Origin: Planctomycetota bacterium
Lineage (GTDB): Bacteria > Planctomycetota > Phycisphaerae > UBA1845 > CAIVHJ01
Assembly (NCBI GenBank): GCA_022573485.1
Contig: JACZTW010000071.1
Coordinates: 1-13,493, forward strand
Reading direction: 5' to 3'
DNA: 13,493 nt
Position numbers and translations under genes: made by a program. The first letter of the stretch is position 1. Each line of letters starts with the position of its first letter. A model generated the notes under the pieces. It searched no databases. It was given only the letters and a program-made list of their open reading frames with translations, and was not told the DNA's origin. Shown in pieces: positions 1 through 6,207 of the stretch.

Positions 1-139
1 GCACTATCTCGTCAGGCGGGGTTCTTTTTGCGCGTCAACGCTGGTTGTTCCAACCAGGCGGGCACGCCGGAGATTGCGAGCGGGGGGGCTCAGCGGCATT
101 GCGTGACGTACCGCGAGCCGCACGCCCACTCAGTTTGGA

Positions 140-1102
140 TCAAGCGTAGCGCTTGCGGTCGGCGACTTCGCGATCGTGGCCCGCCAGCGACTTCGCCGCC
201 TCCTCGACTTTGTGTACTGCGTGCTTGCTCAACTCTCGGTTGCACCACCGCAGAACTCGCGCGGCGTATTCCTTGCGGTCTTCGCCGGGCGCGATGGGGG
301 CGTCGTCCTCGATGGGACGGTCCGTCTGGACAATTTTCATGCCGGTGCGGTCCATCCAGCGAGCTAACCATTCCTTGACTCGGACCGGCGAGAATGCCAG
401 CGCGGTCATAACAGGTTCAGCATCACTTCGCCCCAAGGCATAGTCGAGCAACGCATCGGCGTCGGCAGTTATCTGGCTTGAGCGAGTCGTGAACATGCCG
501 CCCGGATTCGCGGCAGGCTCATCAACCGCATCGACAGCCCGAAGCTCGGCTAAGCGTGCGTGCGGAAAGTTCTCTGCGTTGGTCGAGTCGGGCGAAACGA
601 ACTTGCCGACGCGGTTCTGGTGGCGCTCAATAAACAGTTCCTCAGCGTCCTCGTCGCGGCGGAACACAATCGACGTGCCGAACATGTCCGGGCTTTCCTC
701 CGCAAGGTCCATGACATGCCCGCCAAGATCGCCGGAAGGTGTTTTTCGGCTCGACTTGGCCAAGTGCAAATCGCCAATGACTCGATCGCCAACCACGCGG
801 CCGTTTTTGGCTCGGCCGAGCAAGGTGCCCAGGCCGTCGCCGGATAAGTCTGGGTGCGTGAACCGGCTCTTGATGCCGGCCTTGCCCCGCACGTTCATCG
901 CTGCGGCGGTCTGGTCGAGGAACTCTCCGTCCAAAAACATGTCATGGCCCAGGGCTTCACCCATTGTGACGACCGCAATGCCTCGAATCAGACCAGCGCC
1001 ACTGTCGCCACCATCCCGAATTACGGAACCATCCGAAACCAGGCCACGCGCTGCCGTGCCACGCAGATAAACGGATGCCTCTCTCAGTCCCTTCGCTCTC
1101 AT
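140..1102 (-). CDS. HK97-type prohead protease-like phage protein
   Basis: A 320-residue protein, probably a phage head maturation (prohead) serine protease with a C-terminal extension. What is seen: a conserved-looking core with FTHP (His83), a run LLGRAKNGRVVGDRVIGDL (95-112), ESPDMFGTSIVF with Ser144, and LAELRAVDAVDEPAANPGG (184-202). This order matches the HK97-family protease layout: catalytic His in an early HP motif, catalytic Ser in a GxSIxF motif, then an Ev.lVd.PAnp-like strand. Residues 210-320 are charged and helical-looking and could act as a scaffold region; that is inference. The ATG overlaps the stop of the preceding protease gene as ATGA, so translation is probably coupled. 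Its place behind a small terminase fits a head-morphogenesis gene. The family call rests on motif order only; an unrelated phage protein with a similar fold cannot be excluded. Confidence 0.6.
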   Translation of the reverse strand: MRAKGLREASVYLRGTAARGLVSDGSVIRDGGDSGAGLIRGIAVVTMGEALGHDMFLDGEFLDQTAAAMNVRGKAGIKSRFTHPDLSGDGLGTLLGRAKNGRVVGDRVIGDLHLAKSSRKTPSGDLGGHVMDLAEESPDMFGTSIVFRRDEDAEELFIERHQNRVGKFVSPDSTNAENFPHARLAELRAVDAVDEPAANPGGMFTTRSSQITADADALLDYALGRSDAEPVMTALAFSPVRVKEWLARWMDRTGMKIVQTDRPIEDDAPIAPGEDRKEYAARVLRWCNRELSKHAVHKVEEAAKSLAGHDREVADRKRYA

Positions 1103-1605
1103 GTCAACTTCTCCAATTTTGCTATTTGGTTAGTAATGCGATCGGTCGCCGCTCGACCGACAATCGCCCGAATTTCCGTCTCTTCAATTTCAAACTTCTC
1201 GATCAGTCGGGCAGCAAGCGCCTCAATCTCTACCCATCGAGTCGTGACGATCTTCGCAGCTTCGACCTTCGCGGCCGCGACTATCGGTGCATCGAGGTCT
1301 GCGTCCTTGGTTTCGCGGCCGTATCGCTTGGCGAGAAGGCGCTTGACGCTCTCCCGATCCCCGAACGCACCGTATTCGTTGGGCCGGCCCGTGAACCTTT
1401 CTTCCGCGATGCTGCCACCAAGAGTGCAGACGAGCATGTCAAAGTCGTCGCCGACCTCGGCGTATGTTGCTTCGCCAGCTTTGCCTTTGCCGCAGGCCGG
1501 CGCGATGCTCACACGCTTAATCGGGACGCCTCGCGTGATCCCGCAGATAATGTGGCCGGCCTCGTGATGACAAGTGGCTTTCGCTTCTTGGTAGTCACCG
1601 GCCAT
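1099..1605 (-). CDS. free-standing M41 (FtsH-type) zinc metalloprotease domain
   Basis: A protein of about 168 residues that corresponds to the peptidase M41 domain of FtsH without its AAA+ ATPase or membrane segments. Numbered from the upstream GTG at 1611: the zinc-binding HEAGH is at 16-20, followed by a PIKRVSIAP strand (30-38), LGGSIAEERFTG (64-75, the counterpart of the FtsH LaGraAEe.. helix), Asp85 in GDRESVKRLL as likely third zinc ligand, and a C-terminal helix resembling the end of FtsH (ALAARLIEKF...EIRAIV). The ATG at 1605 is preferred over GTG 1611; neither has a clear Shine-Dalgarno, and both overlap the end of the upstream gene, suggesting coupling. It lies in a phage head-gene cluster, so cleavage of a phage or host protein is plausible, but the substrate is unknown. 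Without an ATPase it could act only on accessible or unfolded segments. Confidence 0.75.
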   Translation of the reverse strand: MAGDYQEAKATCHHEAGHIICGITRGVPIKRVSIAPACGKGKAGEATYAEVGDDFDMLVCTLGGSIAEERFTGRPNEYGAFGDRESVKRLLAKRYGRETKDADLDAPIVAAAKVEAAKIVTTRWVEIEALAARLIEKFEIEETEIRAIVGRAATDRITNQIAKLEKLT

Positions 1606-2131
1606 CGGCACAAATTCGCAACCACGGATTCAATGTGGCAAGCTCGCTGATTTGCTTCGGCAACACCTCACATGCGGCGAGCGGCCGGCGGGCCTGCTTG
1701 ACCTCGTTTTGCAGACGACTGATCTCACCCGCAGCGTGGTTGTACGCCTTCTCGGCCACCCGGCCAGCTTCCGTGTCGCTGCGACATTTGGCAGAATTTC
1801 GCGCGTCGTTGGCTGCGTTGCGATTCGCGACCGCTTGCTTGATCTGGCCGTCCAGTTTTGCGATGTTTTTGTCGGCGGCGGGTTTCTGATTTTCTCCGTC
1901 GGCGAGCTGTCGCTTGAGCGTGTGGAAGCGGGTCGCCGCGTTCAGATCGTCGGCGAGCATACGCTCGGACTTATCCAACGCGCGGGCAACTTCATCCAAA
2001 TCGACAAGGTCATCACGCAGGAACTCGCGGCCATTACATTCACAGCGCCCGGCCTCGATCAGAAGATCGTGATATCTTCCCTCCCTGTTCGCGCGCAGCG
2101 ACTTGATTCGTTCGATCGTTGTTGATGACAT
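1595..2131 (-). CDS. hypothetical coiled-coil phage protein
   Basis: A 178-residue protein I do not recognise. The start ATG at 2131 has a good Shine-Dalgarno (GGGAG, about 5 bases upstream) and lies 15 bases after the stop of the small terminase gene, so the two are co-transcribed. Residues 1-45 are basic and contain CECNGREFL. Most of the rest is rich in Ala, Lys, Glu, Gln and Asn with helical heptad-like character (about 50-165), which suggests a coiled coil. There is no signal peptide or membrane segment. Its 3' end overlaps the M41-type protease gene by a few codons. From position, a scaffold, head-assembly or DNA-packaging accessory role is possible, but nothing in the sequence decides this. 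Confidence 0.7.
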   Translation of the reverse strand: MSSTTIERIKSLRANREGRYHDLLIEAGRCECNGREFLRDDLVDLDEVARALDKSERMLADDLNAATRFHTLKRQLADGENQKPAADKNIAKLDGQIKQAVANRNAANDARNSAKCRSDTEAGRVAEKAYNHAAGEISRLQNEVKQARRPLAACEVLPKQISELATLNPWLRICADGR

Positions 2132-2146
2132 TGATTCTCCCGTTTT

Positions 2147-2635
2147 TCAAATGTTCTCTCTTGAGGCTGGGCCAACGAGGCCGAACTCTCTTGCTATTTT
2201 CAAGAATGCTTCGCGGGCCTTGTTCGCGATTCCGACGCACGGGTGTTGATACTTCGCACCCGCCTCGGACGTGCAAATGTATCCCTCAGCGTCGAGGATC
2301 TTGAGCGCAGCCTCGTAATCGGACAGGCACCGGGACATCATGGAAAACGCCGTCATGTCGCGATCACAATCTAGTTGGCCGGCGTCAATGAGCTGCTGGC
2401 CCACTACGCGCCAGAACTTGCCCGCCCCGGGCGGCACCCAGGCCGGTGATTCGATATCTGAATCTGACGTTTCGTGCTCGGCTCCCTGGTCGTCGCCGTC
2501 GTCGCTGTGGCTGAGCCTCGACTTACGGGCGGCGTCCTCACGCTCTTCGCGTTCACGCTGCTTCCACAATCTCGATCCCCGCGCCCTGAGCACTGCGGCC
2601 GATGTTCGTGCCGGGCCTGGTTTTGCTAATGGCAT
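2147..2635 (-). CDS. phage terminase small subunit, P27 family
   Basis: A 162-residue protein, likely the DNA-recognition subunit of a phage packaging terminase. Seen in the sequence: a basic N terminus (RARGSRLWKQRER), an acidic Ser/Asp-rich linker, then the P27-type core PAWVPPGAGKFWRVVGQQL / DAGQLDCDRDMTAFSMMSRCLSDYEAA / ILDAEGYICTSEAGAKYQHPCVGIANKA, ending in FGLVGPASRENI, the counterpart of the family's usual GLTPxSR tail. The ATG at 2635 is chosen because a run of Gs (AGGGGGGG) lies just upstream; an upstream in-frame ATG at 2680 has no Shine-Dalgarno and would add a tail foreign to the family. The large subunit normally follows directly, but here a coiled-coil gene and two protease genes follow instead. 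Confidence 0.82.
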   Translation of the reverse strand: MPLAKPGPARTSAAVLRARGSRLWKQREREEREDAARKSRLSHSDDGDDQGAEHETSDSDIESPAWVPPGAGKFWRVVGQQLIDAGQLDCDRDMTAFSMMSRCLSDYEAALKILDAEGYICTSEAGAKYQHPCVGIANKAREAFLKIAREFGLVGPASRENI

Positions 2636-2731
2636 GGGTACCCCCCCTATGTTGCTAACCCTTAAATAAAAACGTCCCATGGGCAGACGGTCAAGGCGTG
2701 CGCGCGCGCCAGAGATGCGACCCGCCCCTAC

Positions 2732-2926
2732 TCAGGCCGCCGCGACTTCGGGCGGGATCGCGAATTCCGTGCCGTCGATGTCCGGGTGATCGGACTCCAG
2801 ACGGAAGTTGCCGCGCTGGTAGTCGCCGCGAATGACGTTGCGCAAGATCGCCAAGATGAGCGCCCGCTTGCCAGCCTCGCCAAACACGTCTTCGGTGGGT
2901 TGCATTCGTCTGCCTGCACAAACCAT
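2732..2926 (-). CDS. small hypothetical protein
   Basis: A 64-residue reading frame between the second recombinase and the small terminase, same strand. The ATG at 2926 is favoured because GGGGG lies 7 bases upstream; an in-frame start at 2983 would give 83 residues but falls inside the GTCAC repeat region. The product reads MQPTEDVFGEAGKRALILAI (8-27), with a helical middle and an acidic C-terminal half. No domain is recognised. Spacing, strand and a plausible Shine-Dalgarno support it as a real small phage gene, possibly a regulator or an early gene of the packaging cluster. It could also be non-coding. Confidence 0.4.
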   Translation of the reverse strand: MVCAGRRMQPTEDVFGEAGKRALILAILRNVIRGDYQRGNFRLESDHPDIDGTEFAIPPEVAAA

Positions 2927-2963
2927 TGGAAATCCCCCTTTGCTGAGAACGGTGGCTGGTTTT

Positions 2964-3125
2964 GCTGTCACGAATGGTGTCACAAATTGCAGAATAATCC
3001 CGCTTGACGGTGCCGCAATCAGGCCCCCAAGATTAACAGCACATCCCGCGTCGGCGGAAAGGCGCTATGCAACACATCGACTTGCGCACGTGTGACGGTG
3101 CTGTCACAAACGCTGTCACAAACTG
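2964..3125. repeat. paired GTCAC direct repeats (iteron or operator-like)
   Basis: Two 26-bp direct repeats, 2964-2989 and 3100-3125, match at 22 of 26 positions. Each holds two copies of TGTCAC(A/G)AA with a 12-bp period (starts at 2966, 2978, 3102 and 3114). An inverted half-site TGTGAC at 3091-3096 pairs with GTCACA at 3103-3108. The array fills the gap between the end of recombinase 2 and the start of the small gene. A multi-site protein-binding array (repressor, excision factor or recombinase arm sites) is the likely reading. Confidence 0.6.
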
Positions 3126-3127
3126 GA

Positions 3128-4618
3128 TCAGCTAAAGTAGTGTTGTTCAACGGCTTCACAGGCAGCACGGACAATCTCAGGCCGGCGTTCAATGTAGGCG
3201 TCTTTCACCCCGCCCACGCTGTGACCCATCAGAATTTCGCCCTGCGTGATGTCGATGCCGGCCTCGATGATTGCTGTGTATGCTCCGTCGCGTAGTTGAT
3301 TGAACTGAAATTCCGGCACACCGGCCATTCCCCGAAGGGCCGCGACAAAACCACGGATCGTGGACGCTTTCACCCTTTCGCCTTTGTGACCATCAAACAA
3401 CAGCGTCTCGCCTGACTGTTCGTCAACTGCATTGTGCGGGTGTGCCGATTGGTAACACCGGATTGCTTCAATGGTTCGCTCCCACAACACCGCAACCCTT
3501 GGGATTGGTTTGCCGATCTTGGTTCGAGGGAACACCAAGTATCCATTCTCCAAGTCCACGGCAGACGCCGGGACGCGGCGCAGATCACATGGGTAGAACG
3601 CGCAATTAAGGCCCACTAGCATCATAGCCCTCATGCGGTCGTCGGCGCACCCCAGTAACGCATGGAGGTCTTCTCGCGACACCGATGCGGCGGTAGAACC
3701 TGTCATATCTTTGGGCGCTGCTAACATTTTCAAGAGCAGCAGCACGCGGGCGATTTCGCTCTGATCCCGCCCACGCTTCAGGGCATACGCAAACACCGTC
3801 TTTATCGCGTTGAACCGGATGCCCATCCACGATGGCTTGTGTCCGCGCCGCCTGCCGTCCTTGTGTATGCTATTCCCATATTGCTCAATGTGCTCATGGC
3901 TAATCTTCTTAACCGTTTTCACGCCGACAATCTTTGCAAATTCCATGAAGCGTCGGGTTGTTCGGCGCTCACAAATCGTCGGGTCCACACTCTTAGAAAG
4001 GTACAGATTAGCGAGTTCTCTCAGGGGCAAGCTCGGCTTTGGCGGTTCTATTGCGTCGATGTTCTTAAGTTGCGGGATGCCCAGTTTTTGTGCCGCGTCG
4101 TCCGGCTCACTCTTGATCCACCGGCCCACCAGCCAGTAGATGTAATCCGGCCAGTAGCCCTCAAATGGCAACTCTGGATCGAGCCCGCGCTCCTCGGCGT
4201 ACTGCGGCCAGTGCTCTTTGTGCGCCTGCAAGCCCATGATCAAGGGCTTGAGTTCGTCGGGCACTCGCTGGTAATCGTCGCCGACTTTGAGTATCCGGTC
4301 CCACGTCTCGCGGTCCGGGGTGTGCAGCGTCCCGTTGCCGTTGCTGCCGGAGAGTTGAATCCCATTGCCCGCGATGTCCTGCACTGCCGTGTCAACTCCG
4401 AAGACCAACAGAGGCCGCTCGCCGCGTGTCTGGTGTTGGTAGGCTTCGAACTTCGCAACGGCGATCTTCGGGTCCGCGCCGAACGTCTTGTTGCGATCGT
4501 TGATGGCGTAGAATCTACCCGGTGTGCCGTTCTTGCTCGGCCGACGGCCCAGGCCGTTGTAGACCATGCCCGTGTCGGGATCGCGATAGTGCTGCGCCTT
4601 GCGTCCTGCTTTGGCCAT
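3128..4618 (-). CDS. tyrosine recombinase/integrase 2, atypical catalytic set
   Basis: A 496-residue tyrosine recombinase-like protein. The C-terminal catalytic domain (about 310-490) shows a beta-strand Lys in FPRTKIGKP (Lys367), QFNQLRDGA with Arg443, LMGHS with His466 and KDAYIERRPE with candidate nucleophile Tyr475. The first catalytic Arg, expected in a tGxRxxE motif, is not visible: the matching stretch GLNCAFYPCDLRRV has Tyr342 at that place, though Arg347/348 are near. The His of HxxR is Asn440. A core-binding SAM-like helical domain is likely at about 195-300 (RELANLYLSK...NAIKTVFAYALKRG), and the long N-terminal region (1-190) is unassigned. From memory, planctomycete genomes carry many such degenerate integrases. 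The ATG at 4618 has only a weak purine-rich Shine-Dalgarno. It may integrate a nested element, assist excision, or be inactive and bind DNA only. Confidence 0.75.
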   Translation of the reverse strand: MAKAGRKAQHYRDPDTGMVYNGLGRRPSKNGTPGRFYAINDRNKTFGADPKIAVAKFEAYQHQTRGERPLLVFGVDTAVQDIAGNGIQLSGSNGNGTLHTPDRETWDRILKVGDDYQRVPDELKPLIMGLQAHKEHWPQYAEERGLDPELPFEGYWPDYIYWLVGRWIKSEPDDAAQKLGIPQLKNIDAIEPPKPSLPLRELANLYLSKSVDPTICERRTTRRFMEFAKIVGVKTVKKISHEHIEQYGNSIHKDGRRRGHKPSWMGIRFNAIKTVFAYALKRGRDQSEIARVLLLLKMLAAPKDMTGSTAASVSREDLHALLGCADDRMRAMMLVGLNCAFYPCDLRRVPASAVDLENGYLVFPRTKIGKPIPRVAVLWERTIEAIRCYQSAHPHNAVDEQSGETLLFDGHKGERVKASTIRGFVAALRGMAGVPEFQFNQLRDGAYTAIIEAGIDITQGEILMGHSVGGVKDAYIERRPEIVRAACEAVEQHYFS

Positions 4619-4699
4619 TCTGATTTTCTCTGTTCAGGCTGTCGAAAACAGGTTGCCCCACCGAGGCCGGGAACGGAGCCCAGTGGGGCTAACCTTTGG

Positions 4700-4716
4700 G
4701 GTCACGTGACCGTCAC
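4700..4716. promoter_or_regulatory. GTCAC palindrome upstream of recombinase 2
   Basis: A perfect 12-bp palindrome, GGTCACGTGACC (4700-4711), is followed at once by another GTCAC (4712-4716). It lies about 80 bases upstream of the recombinase 2 start. The same GTCAC half-site recurs in the repeat array behind that gene, so one protein may bind both ends. The 4619-4854 gap shows nothing else firm. Confidence 0.4.
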
Positions 4717-4854
4717 GCGACCGATGTCGGTGTTTCGCCCTTAGACCAGTGCGATCGTCGCTTCCTGCGCCGTTTCGGCTGCTTTATCGACCGCTTCTAA
4801 CATTCTGTAGGCGCAGCGACGGCCGCCGCTTTGAGATCCGGAGCCAGCCGTCGC

Positions 4855-5130
4855 TCATAGTCCAGACTCCCGCAACTTCCGCTCGGCGTCGGCGATCTCG
4901 CGTTGCCGTTGTGGCGTTAGTTCGGATTGCGGCGGGTTGCGTTTTCCGCCGCGGTGTTCGGCGAATCGGTCGAGAGCTTCAGCGCTCGTGTAGACACGGC
5001 CGCCCAGCCGGACGGTTTCGAGTCCGCCGGTTGCGGCCCAGCGCCAAACGGTGGAAACGTGCGGCCGCGTCGGCAGGTGCCGGGCGGCCTCGGCGAGTGT
5101 AAGTAGCTGTTCGGATTGCAGGTCGATCAT
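4855..5130 (-). CDS. DUF1580-like helix-turn-helix protein
   Basis: A 91-residue DNA-binding protein candidate. The N-terminal 60 residues (LTLAEAARHLPTRP..STVWRWAATGG...VRLGGRVYTSAEALDRFAEH) are a MerR/excisionase-type winged helix-turn-helix: recognition helix STVWRW, then a short wing VRLGGRVYTS. The opening MIDLQSE and the overall pattern match my memory of the planctomycete family DUF1580. The C-terminal 30 residues are charged and helical. The ATG at 5130 is chosen because GGAG stands 8 bases upstream; a TTG two codons earlier is less likely. Small wHTH proteins next to integrases often act as excisionase (recombination directionality factor) or as regulator of the recombinase, and either fits here. 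It is followed by recombinase 2 on the same strand and preceded by the tandem palindromes at 5199-5222. Confidence 0.72.
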   Translation of the reverse strand: MIDLQSEQLLTLAEAARHLPTRPHVSTVWRWAATGGLETVRLGGRVYTSAEALDRFAEHRGGKRNPPQSELTPQRQREIADAERKLRESGL

Positions 5131-5198
5131 TGCCAATACTCCGCTCGGTGTCTTAATACCTAGCGAAGTATGGCAGCGGTTCTGAGTGCTGTCGGTCC

Positions 5199-5222
5199 AG
5201 ACCTTGGTCTAGACCTTGGTCT
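5199..5222. repeat. tandem 12-bp palindromes
   Basis: The unit AGACCTTGGTCT occurs twice head to tail (5199-5210 and 5211-5222). Each unit is a dyad (AGACC/GGTCT) and the junction creates a perfect GGTCTAGACC palindrome at 5206-5215. It covers the stop codon (5209-5211) of the upstream winged-helix gene and lies about 70-90 bases before the DUF1580-like gene. It could be an operator or excision-protein site. As a terminator it lacks a T-run. Confidence 0.55.
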
Positions 5223-6096
5223 TATCTTCGGTCGCGACCAGATAGCGATAGGGTTCGGCGAGTTCGTAGCCCGGCGCCTTGTTGTCTAGAATCTTTCGGC
5301 GCCGAAGCGCAGCTAAGGCAGTCTTGAATTGCCCGTTATACTTGTAGACCCGGTCCTCCGGCGCGGGCCGATCGACAATCGCTTGACCAGCCAACGTATC
5401 GGTGCCCAGGGTTTGGATGATGAACATCTCCAGCTCGTTCAGGATAGGCTTGTCCGGCGTGATCGGTTTCGCTTCGGGCGGATCGGTGTCGGTCGTCGTT
5501 GCCATCGCTTGTTTGCTCAGATCGGCGGAATAGAGTCTCTTGGCAAGCCGGATCGCACGGCGGCGTAGCTGTACCGTTCCATCGGACAGATCAATTTCGG
5601 TGAATCTCCGAACGCACAACTCGCGCCAGTCAGCGATTCCCTTCCACTTGGCGTACTCGTGGAGCGGTGTATATTCCGCCTCAAATTCTTCGACCAGATC
5701 GCAAGTATCAAGCCATTCCCATTCTCGGTCACCAGTCAACGAAACAAACATCAATCGATCGTTGTCCCTCCACAAGCCGAGATATTCCAGGCGTGGAAGC
5801 AAAACGTGTTCACCAAGAGAGTGAAACTCTTCCGTATCGATCAACTTGCATTCGTGCAACAGCCGATAGGCAAGGCCGACCTCTTCGTGATCGAATAGCC
5901 CACGAACCCTCAAGTAGGATTCAATGAAGACAAAAGGGACCGGAGATAGTGGGCGCCGCACCTCACAAAGACGCCAAAGACTCTCTTGGACGAAGTTGCT
6001 CGTGACGATCTTCACCGGCGGATCAAACTCCCATCCATACAATCCAGTCAGTATCGCTCTCTCGGTCGGCGTGAATTCCTGAATGTCGTGCGGCAT
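5209..6096 (-). CDS. hypothetical protein, putative winged-helix
   Basis: A 295-residue soluble protein without a recognised family. The N-terminal part (MPHDIQEFTPTERAILTGLY) and the C-terminal segment (about 217-282: ILNELEMFIIQTLG ... FKTALAALRRRKILDNKAPGYELA) both have the helix pattern of winged-helix DNA-binding domains, the latter ending in a wing-like turn. The middle is acidic with many Trp, Glu and Leu (EWEWLDTCDLVEEFEAEY). Residues 200-216 look like a flexible Pro/Asp/Thr linker. No signal or membrane segment is seen. The ATG at 6096 is preferred over the GTG at 6156: AAAGG lies about 7 bases upstream, whereas the GTG has no Shine-Dalgarno. Its start lies in a striking inverted repeat (6097-6152), so expression is probably controlled there. 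Located between integrase 1 and the HTH gene, it may be a lysogeny or replication regulator; this is inference. Confidence 0.7.
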   Translation of the reverse strand: MPHDIQEFTPTERAILTGLYGWEFDPPVKIVTSNFVQESLWRLCEVRRPLSPVPFVFIESYLRVRGLFDHEEVGLAYRLLHECKLIDTEEFHSLGEHVLLPRLEYLGLWRDNDRLMFVSLTGDREWEWLDTCDLVEEFEAEYTPLHEYAKWKGIADWRELCVRRFTEIDLSDGTVQLRRRAIRLAKRLYSADLSKQAMATTTDTDPPEAKPITPDKPILNELEMFIIQTLGTDTLAGQAIVDRPAPEDRVYKYNGQFKTALAALRRRKILDNKAPGYELAEPYRYLVATEDKTKV

Positions 6097-6152
6097 GTTT
6101 CTACCTTTCGATAATCGGGCCGACCAGCCTGCGACGTATGAAAGGTAGAAAC
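6097..6152 (-). promoter_or_regulatory. 13-bp inverted repeat hiding the ribosome binding site
   Basis: GTTTCTACCTTTC (6097-6109) and GAAAGGTAGAAAC (6140-6152) are perfect inverted repeats with a 30-base spacer. The arm ends one base before the start codon at 6096. In the minus-strand transcript the arm nearest the start holds the AAAGG ribosome binding site, so the folded leader would occlude it. Outside the arms CGTGC and GCACG could add 5 pairs, leaving the ATG in a 5-base bulge. The same dyad in DNA could instead be a repressor or recombinase site. Confidence 0.6.
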
Positions 6153-6207
6153 GCACGTCACAGGCCGGTCGATCAGCGGCAGCTAACCGCCTACCCGTTT
6201 GAGAATC

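Noticed and set aside
41..57. CTGGTTG-TTC-CAACCAG hairpin near the left edge
   Set aside because: A perfect 7-bp stem, but with no T-run on the 3' side in the direction of the phage genes; the 1-139 stretch is otherwise without a gene I can support.
854..1567. A 237-codon plus-strand frame opposite the two protease genes
   Set aside because: Low-complexity Ser/Ala/Arg translation with no motif, while the minus strand has HEAGH and linked genes.
3839..4744. A 301-codon open frame on the plus strand opposite recombinase 2
   Set aside because: It mirrors the coding frame of a clear recombinase, shows no domain pattern and has no ribosome binding site; long antisense frames are common in GC-rich genes.
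4741..4858. Two tiny minus-strand frames after the HTH gene (24 codons at 4784-4858 starting on an ATGA overlap; 20 codons at 4741-4803)
   Set aside because: Too short and without a ribosome binding site or recognisable product; the overlap alone is weak evidence.
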